Below, piece by piece: positions 5,908 to 9,444 of a DNA stretch of 9,444 nt. The stretch is from CAVSWN01 sp046728115 (GTDB lineage Bacteria; Acidobacteriota; Vicinamibacteria; Vicinamibacterales; CAVVIG01), in assembly GCA_046728115.1 (NCBI GenBank), contig JBKPDW010000114.1, positions 1 through 9,444 on the forward strand, written 5' to 3'. Position 1 is the stretch's first letter. Every line of letters starts with the position of its first letter. The notes beneath the pieces were generated by a model. The model searched no databases. It worked only from the letters and a program-made list of their open reading frames with translations, and had not been told where the DNA came from. Position numbers and translations under genes: made by a program.

Positions 5908-6185
5908 TCGTCCTGACACTGCTGTCCAGGCCTGGCTGTCACCTCTGCGATGACATGAAAGCCGTCGTCACGTGCGTCGCGCGCGCGTCGCCACTCGAAA
6001 TCTCACTCGAGGAAGTCGACATTTCCACGGACCCCGACCTCGAGTCTCAATACGGGTTGGAAGTCCCTGTGTTGTTGGTGAACGGGAAGAAGGTCGCGAA
6101 GTATCGGCTGCGTGAGGAGGAGCTCGTGCGGATGCTGATGTCTCGGGAGGGCGAGGCGGGTGGGGCAGGTAAGACAGATGGGTGA
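5904..6185 (+). CDS. Glutaredoxin-like (thioredoxin-fold) small protein
   Basis: The product is a short thioredoxin-fold protein with SRPGCHLCDDM, a CxxC redox motif at the end of the first strand, then the cis-Pro-type VPVLLVNGK segment and a C-terminal helix. This is the glutaredoxin family often labelled DUF836. Such proteins are expected to carry out cytoplasmic dithiol-disulfide exchange; the partner is unknown. An ATG at 5886 gives 99 residues. I prefer the GTG at 5904, which overlaps the pyrF stop as GTGA and gives 93 residues beginning with the family pattern of a short strand right before the CxxC. No clear Shine-Dalgarno supports either, so coupling to pyrF is likely. The last dozen residues (Gly/Glu rich, to GKTDG) are encoded by the intergenic G-rich repeat and are probably not conserved. 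A link to pyrimidine metabolism is suggested only by operon position. Confidence 0.85.
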   Translation: MIVLTLLSRPGCHLCDDMKAVVTCVARASPLEISLEEVDISTDPDLESQYGLEVPVLLVNGKKVAKYRLREEELVRMLMSREGEAGGAGKTDG

Positions 6186-6238
6186 GTTCTCTCCCACCGA
6201 CCCGACCTGCCTTACTCGCCCTGCCTCTTTCTCCTGCC
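6150..6238. repeat. G-rich/C-rich inverted repeat block between convergent genes
   Basis: The plus strand is G-rich to about 6186 and C-rich after 6189. On the minus strand GGCAGG recurs at 6206-6211, 6220-6225 and 6233-6238 (14 and 13 bases apart), with related heptamer pieces between. The plus-strand half carries the same family in opposite orientation, so GGCAGGT (6164-6170) pairs with ACCTGCC (6205-6211), with a small GGGT-GAG / CTC-T-CCC stem inside. It abuts the pal stop and contains the glutaredoxin stop. It could act as a bidirectional terminator, but no T-run follows. Confidence 0.6.
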
Positions 6239-6814
6239 CTACTTCGACGTAATCACAAAGTGTCCGCGCCGGTTCTGTTGCCAGCACGATTCGGCCTCGT
6301 CGCGGCAGAACGGGGATTCTTTTCCCTTGCTGACGATCACTACGCGGCCAGACGGCACTCCCAGGCTGGTAAGGTACTCCTTGACGGCGCTCGCCCTGCG
6401 CGACCCGAGTCCCAGATTGTATTCAGAGCTGCCTCGCGAATCGCAGTGCCCTTCGATCGTGATTTGCGTGCTCGTCCACCGCTTGAGCCAGGTGGCGTCC
6501 TTTTGGAGCGGCGCGCGCGCATCGTCGCGAATCTCCGCCTTGTCGAGGTCGAAGAACACGTCGTCGAGCGGCCGCTCGGCGTTGAGCTGTTCCAACGACT
6601 TGCGCGCGAAGATTTCGTCCTCGGTCGGCGGGGGCGGCGTCACGCTGGGCGGCGGCGGCGGCGGTGGTGGTGGCGGTGGCGGTGTAGCCGGCGCTGTCGG
6701 GGGCGGCGGCGCCGGTGCAGGCGCCACAGCAGGGGCCTTTTTGTGGCAACCCGCCGCCAGAATCGCGACGGATGAACTGAATACAAGAGTAGCGATCAGG
6801 CGGCGAAGGGACAT
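6239..6814 (-). CDS. pal: Peptidoglycan-associated lipoprotein (OmpA-like domain)
   Basis: Pal is an outer-membrane lipoprotein that binds peptidoglycan and works with the Tol system in envelope constriction and integrity. From the ATG at 6814 it has 191 residues. An N-terminal signal (SLRRLIATLVFSSSVAILAAGC) ends in a lipobox with C23 as the lipidated residue, so processing by signal peptidase II is expected. A proline/alanine-rich linker (about 30-64) holds 12 prolines in a row. The OmpA-like domain covers about 80-191, with EGHCDSRGSSEYNLGLGSRRA (in part, residues 121-141) supplying the conserved Asp125 and Arg pair for peptidoglycan binding. Two extra cysteines (C170, C177) near the end could form a disulfide. 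The start at 6814 is chosen over an upstream ATG at 6847 because AAGGAG lies 6 bases before it and the upstream codons overlap the promoter. No tolB or other Tol gene is adjacent in the window, so Pal-type function is inferred from domain order. Confidence 0.92.
   Translation of the reverse strand: MSLRRLIATLVFSSSVAILAAGCHKKAPAVAPAPAPPPPTAPATPPPPPPPPPPPPSVTPPPPTEDEIFARKSLEQLNAERPLDDVFFDLDKAEIRDDARAPLQKDATWLKRWTSTQITIEGHCDSRGSSEYNLGLGSRRASAVKEYLTSLGVPSGRVVIVSKGKESPFCRDEAESCWQQNRRGHFVITSK
6647..6682 (-). repeat. Proline codon run within pal
   Basis: Twelve consecutive CCN codons (mostly CCG and CCA) encode the polyproline linker. The run is GC-rich and repetitive, so it is prone to in-frame length change, and efficient translation should need elongation factor P. 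Confidence 0.9.
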
Positions 6815-6820
6815 CTTGAA

Positions 6821-6826
6821 CTCCTT
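6821..6826 (-). promoter_or_regulatory. Ribosome binding site of pal
   Basis: On the minus strand AAGGAG stands 6 bases before the ATG at 6814. It decides this start over the in-frame ATG at 6847. Confidence 0.9.
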
Positions 6827-6838
6827 AATGTATTCGGC

Positions 6839-6867
6839 AGGATACAAAGTTGATCAGTTAGTGTCAA
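6839..6867 (-). promoter_or_regulatory. Sigma-70-type promoter for pal
   Basis: On the minus strand a perfect -35 TTGACA (6862-6867) is followed after exactly 17 bases by TATCCT (6839-6844), which keeps four of six consensus bases. The start would fall near 6832, giving a leader of under 20 bases with the ribosome binding site in it. Confidence 0.72.
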
Positions 6868-6890
6868 TGCATGAGGTAGATTGCCGACGA

Positions 6891-6896
6891 TAAAAT
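6891..6896 (+). promoter_or_regulatory. Possible -10 element for the methyltransferase gene
   Basis: TAAAAT lies 7 bases before the GTG at 6903, so transcription would begin at or next to the start codon and the mRNA would be leaderless. No convincing -35 hexamer is seen at the usual distance, and there is no Shine-Dalgarno before the GTG. This is a weak call. Confidence 0.3.
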
Positions 6897-6902
6897 GCGG
6901 CC

Positions 6903-7649
6903 GTGGATCACCTGTTGCGCGCCACCGCGCGAGCGGAAGCGCGTCACTTCTGGTTCCGCGGGTTTCGGGCCTTCGTCACGCCGCTCCTCCGACAAGCGAC
7001 CGCCGGCCGATCGCACGCACGTCTGCTCGATTGCGGCTGTGGGACCGGCGGCAATCTGGCGCTGCTGGACCGGTTTGGTCGGGCATATGGCTTCGACCTG
7101 TCGGCCACGGGTCTCGAGTTCGGCCGGAAGGCCGGTCATCGGCTCCTCGCGCGCGCTGGCGTCACGTCCGTGCCTTTTCCGCCGGACTCGTTCGACGTGG
7201 TCACGTCATTCGATGTGTTGTATTCGCTGGAACAAGCGGTCGAAACAGCAGCTCTTGCCGAGATGTATCGGGTGCTCAAGCCCGGAGGTTTAGCGATCGT
7301 CAACGTGGCCGCCATGCAGTCTCTCAAAGGCGACCATTCGGTTCTCAGCCACGAATTACGGCGCTACAACCGGCCGATGCTGCGAGAGCGGATCGTCCGG
7401 GCCGGCTTTGCAATCGAGCGGCTCACGTACACCAACTTCACCCTGGTCGCTCCGATGTTCGTGTTGCGAACGATCCAGCGCCGCCGCGGACTGCGCAGCG
7501 AAGTAGACGCGCAGCGGGAGATCACGATCCCACCTGCTCCAGTCAACGGACTCTTGACGGCCGTTCTCCTTCTCGAAAGCCTCTGGGTCCGCTGGTTCGA
7601 CGTCCCGGCAGGAAGCTCGTTGCTGTGTCTGGCGAGAAAGCCCGAGTAG
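6903..7649 (+). CDS. Class I SAM-dependent methyltransferase
   Basis: The 248-residue protein has the Rossmann-fold methyltransferase signature: motif I LLDCGCGTGG (41-50) for SAM binding, an acidic residue at the end of strand 2 (GFDLS, D65), PFPPDSFDVVTSFDVLYSL (91-109) for the next strands, and RVLKPGGLAIV (123-133) for the post-motif helix. The N-terminus (EARHFWFRGFR) and the hydrophobic C-terminal helix before LLCLARKP are common in small-molecule or glycan-modifying members, but the acceptor cannot be told from sequence. It starts with GTG at 6903; no in-frame ATG upstream gives a better start. It is divergent from pal and convergent with the membrane glycosyltransferase-like gene, so it seems to be a single-gene unit. 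Roles in quinone, sugar or lipid methylation are all possible. Confidence 0.85.
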   Translation: MDHLLRATARAEARHFWFRGFRAFVTPLLRQATAGRSHARLLDCGCGTGGNLALLDRFGRAYGFDLSATGLEFGRKAGHRLLARAGVTSVPFPPDSFDVVTSFDVLYSLEQAVETAALAEMYRVLKPGGLAIVNVAAMQSLKGDHSVLSHELRRYNRPMLRERIVRAGFAIERLTYTNFTLVAPMFVLRTIQRRRGLRSEVDAQREITIPPAPVNGLLTAVLLLESLWVRWFDVPAGSSLLCLARKPE

Positions 7650-7698
7650 GACGCCCACACGGGGTTCCGTTACTCTTTGCACGTCGGTGTAGCGGTCC

Positions 7699-7723
7699 GT
7701 CCTTTGTGCTTGGGTCCAAGGAC
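7699..7723. terminator. Weak hairpin between convergent genes
   Basis: GTCCTT and AAGGAC form a perfect 6-bp inverted repeat around a 13-base loop, and a competing palindrome CTTGG-GT-CCAAG lies partly inside it. The structure sits in the 114-base gap between the methyltransferase stop (7649) and the stop of the minus-strand membrane protein (7764), where a terminator is expected. No T-run follows, and nothing else is seen in the gap. Confidence 0.3.
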
Positions 7724-7763
7724 AGGCGGCGATCCTGGCACTACACGAATGTGGAAGGCCGCA

Positions 7764-9444
7764 CTAGGATGCCTGCTGCACCTCGCACCTGAAGATACGC
7801 AGCCCCAGATGCCGGCGATCGGCGCTGCGCCGACTTCGATCGGCTGGCTGGAAGACCTGATTGGTCTCGAGCGTTACAGCCTCCGATCCGTCTGGAACGG
7901 CCACGCCGAGCGAAAAGTCCGAGTCGAGCACGCGATCGACGATGATCTGATTGCCCGCGCGAATGACCAGCTGGGACCCGCGCGGAAAGTACTTCCGCGG
8001 CGATTCGCCTTCGAGATGCAGCATCGCGCGCGAAGTTCCGCGGGCGAACCGCAGCTCGCCGCGTTCGCTCAGCCATCGCCATCGCAGCCCCGTTCGCGGA
8101 TTGAATTCCTGCTCCTGCCATCCATTGCCGAAGCCCATGACGGGCCGCGTGCTCGACGCATCGAACTGTTCGATCGCGACGCGGGAATCCATCGACGAAC
8201 GCACCAGCATCCTGAGATAGCCCGACGCCGGCAATTCCAGATTCGGCAGCCGTATGAATCGCAAAAAAGACCCGGGCGCCACATCGAAGGAGGGGAAAAG
8301 GGGATTGAGACTTCCGTTTCCGACGTCAAAGCTCAGCGTGGCCGGACGCGGTGAGAAATTTCGCCCACCAATCATGACCGCACCGCCAGCGACGCGACTC
8401 GTAAACCACGCCTCGATGGGCTCATACGACGGGCCGCGGTGGTCGGCCTCCGCGATTCCGGCTGCTTCGGGTGTCAGAGCCCAGCCTTCACCGACGAACC
8501 ATTCAGGCACATCAACGCGATAAAAGTCCATCTCGTCAGGCCTGGCGCCGCTCAGGAGCACCGGATCGGGCAGCGACCAGCGATATCGAATTGGCTGGTC
8601 ATGCTGCACCAGATCGATCATCGATCGCTTCGGATCGACGACGAACCACACCGGCGCGCCGCCGCCACCCGCCCAGTACGTCACCGCCTCCAGCCATTCA
8701 TGCTGCGGCGGCATTGGCAACACGCGCGCAAACGTCGGCATCGCGCCGTCCTGCCACTTGACGGGGCGTCGGAAATCGAAGGACTGCTTCCGATCCATCG
8801 CCAGGACCGGCGCCGCGCGGGTGTGCTTCGATGCCGCGTTCATGTCGTCGAGCAGTCGGAATGCGGGCGCCTTTTCGCGCGCGAATGCCGCCACCGACCT
8901 TCCACCGACGTGGGCCGAATACATCGCCACAGCCGCGACACCGACAATGCCCAAGCGCCAGGGAAGGATGCGCAAGCCGGCAGCGGCCAGATATCCGATT
9001 GGGATCACGAGCGGCAACGCATACCGGCTCGTGAATATTTCCTGGAACAGCAGGTCGAACACGAAATAGGGACCGAACGCGACGCCCAGAACGACGAGCA
9101 CGCGCCACGCTCGTGATGCCAGCGCGAGGAATCCGAGCACGGCGAAGGACAGCACGACCGCCGCCAGTGGCCACATTGCCCAGGGCGCGACGAACGCATA
9201 GTAGAGTGCGTCGACCACGTCGCGCGCGCCGTGCCGTGTCCACAGCATCTGGATGTTGCCAATGTCGGCGGAGCCCTGAAACGACAGCGCACTCCAGTAC
9301 CTCGCCGGACCACCGGTGAGGACGACAAGCGGAAGGAACCAGACGAGCACGCCGACTGCAAAGACGACGACAAGTTGAATCGTCAGTAGCGCGGGGCTTT
9401 TCGCCCCGCGCTCGCGGCCCTGCCAGTCGACCAGCTCAGGGCAT
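7764..9444 (-). CDS. Membrane protein, GT-C/ArnT-like glycosyltransferase relative, N-terminus outside the window
   Basis: The frame is open from the right edge to a TAG at 7764-7766, giving about 559 residues without the true start. A GTG at 9350 is internal in my view, because a hydrophobic helix (LLTIQLVVVFAVGVLVWFLPLVVL) runs across it. The visible N-terminal third has about five membrane segments, including VDALYYAFVAPWAMWPLAAVVL, WRVLVVLGVAFGPYFVFDLL, and SRYALPLVIPIGYLAAAGL. The last resembles the R-Y-x-L-P helix near the C-terminal end of the membrane domain in glycosyltransferase family 39/ArnT proteins, which use polyprenyl-linked sugars. About 390 residues of non-membrane sequence follow, rich in Trp, Phe and Arg, perhaps one or two beta-sandwich domains (segments such as GGAVMIGGRNFSPRPATLSF and LRFARGTSRAMLHLEG). 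I do not recognise this C-terminal part. The catalytic N-terminal loop is outside the window, so activity is unproven. Confidence 0.7.
   Translation of the reverse strand, partial: CPELVDWQGRERGAKSPALLTIQLVVVFAVGVLVWFLPLVVLTGGPARYWSALSFQGSADIGNIQMLWTRHGARDVVDALYYAFVAPWAMWPLAAVVLSFAVLGFLALASRAWRVLVVLGVAFGPYFVFDLLFQEIFTSRYALPLVIPIGYLAAAGLRILPWRLGIVGVAAVAMYSAHVGGRSVAAFAREKAPAFRLLDDMNAASKHTRAAPVLAMDRKQSFDFRRPVKWQDGAMPTFARVLPMPPQHEWLEAVTYWAGGGGAPVWFVVDPKRSMIDLVQHDQPIRYRWSLPDPVLLSGARPDEMDFYRVDVPEWFVGEGWALTPEAAGIAEADHRGPSYEPIEAWFTSRVAGGAVMIGGRNFSPRPATLSFDVGNGSLNPLFPSFDVAPGSFLRFIRLPNLELPASGYLRMLVRSSMDSRVAIEQFDASSTRPVMGFGNGWQEQEFNPRTGLRWRWLSERGELRFARGTSRAMLHLEGESPRKYFPRGSQLVIRAGNQIIVDRVLDSDFSLGVAVPDGSEAVTLETNQVFQPADRSRRSADRRHLGLRIFRCEVQQAS
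9388..9412. repeat. Perfect 10-bp stem-loop inside a coding region
   Basis: AGCGCGGGGC and GCCCCGCGCT form a perfect 10-bp inverted repeat around a five-base TTTTC loop (plus-strand reading). It lies inside the open frame of the membrane protein, between a hydrophilic stretch and a hydrophobic helix, and encodes roughly ERGAKSPALL. It looks like a terminator hairpin without a T-run, or a REP-like palindrome caught in the gene. Confidence 0.8.

Noticed and set aside
6182..6893. Plus-strand frames opposite pal, one with long Gly runs
   Set aside because: The Gly and Arg runs are the reverse reading of the proline-codon repeat in pal; no independent coding evidence.
7650..7763. Possible tRNA or small RNA in the convergent gap
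   Set aside because: No cloverleaf, T-loop (GGTTCGA-like) sequence or promoter was seen; only a weak inverted repeat.
6881..7792. Long plus-strand frame overlapping the methyltransferase in another phase (303 residues)
   Set aside because: The methyltransferase frame carries clear SAM-binding motifs; the other frame is Arg/Ser-rich with no recognisable domain.
8439..9243. Alternative frames across the membrane protein gene on both strands
   Set aside because: They lack membrane segments or motifs and conflict with the long continuous hydrophobic frame that runs off the edge.

Overview
The window looks like chromosomal DNA from a high-GC, Gram-negative bacterium. The gene content (PyrR-controlled pyrimidine genes, a class 1B dihydroorotate dehydrogenase, a Pal lipoprotein) and the style of the short intergenic repeats suggest an Acidobacteriota relative, perhaps Vicinamibacteria. 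That placement is an inference from gene style, not from a marker gene.

Layout. Positions 1-170 hold the C-terminal end of a penicillin-acylase-type protein on the plus strand. A short convergent gap follows. A minus-strand pyrimidine operon then reads pyrR (2652-3185), pyrB (1735-2655) and pyrC (251-1585). Divergently, on the plus strand, lie pyrK (3356-4165), pyrD (4274-5212), pyrF (5197-5907) and a small glutaredoxin-like gene (5904-6185). Convergent to these is a minus-strand Pal/OmpA lipoprotein gene (6239-6814). Divergent from pal is a SAM-dependent methyltransferase (6903-7649). The last gene is a large minus-strand membrane protein, probably a GT-C/ArnT-like glycosyltransferase relative, which runs off the right edge (7764-9444).

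How it works together. PyrB, PyrC, PyrD with PyrK, and PyrF catalyse carbamoyl-aspartate formation, ring closure, NAD-linked dihydroorotate oxidation and OMP decarboxylation. Carbamoyl-phosphate synthase (carAB) and orotate phosphoribosyltransferase (pyrE) are not in the window. PyrR would be the uridine-nucleotide-responsive RNA-binding regulator. The most informative non-coding feature is a hairpin at the very 5' end of the predicted pyrR leader (3275-3307, minus strand). Its hexaloop CUGCGA fits the CNGNGA loop consensus of known PyrR-binding RNAs, and it has a 7-bp upper stem, a small bulge and a 5-bp lower stem. It sits a few bases downstream of an extended -10 promoter. No U-tract terminator follows it, so the mode of control may differ from the Bacillus attenuators.

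Four of the intergenic regions carry different short tandem repeats (a heptamer, nested ~44-nt units with palindromic cores, an octamer, and an inverted ~14-nt G-rich family). Some extend into the ends of reading frames. No mobile element, CRISPR array, tRNA or rRNA was seen, and no clear new multi-gene system. The interest lies in the regulatory region and the repeats.
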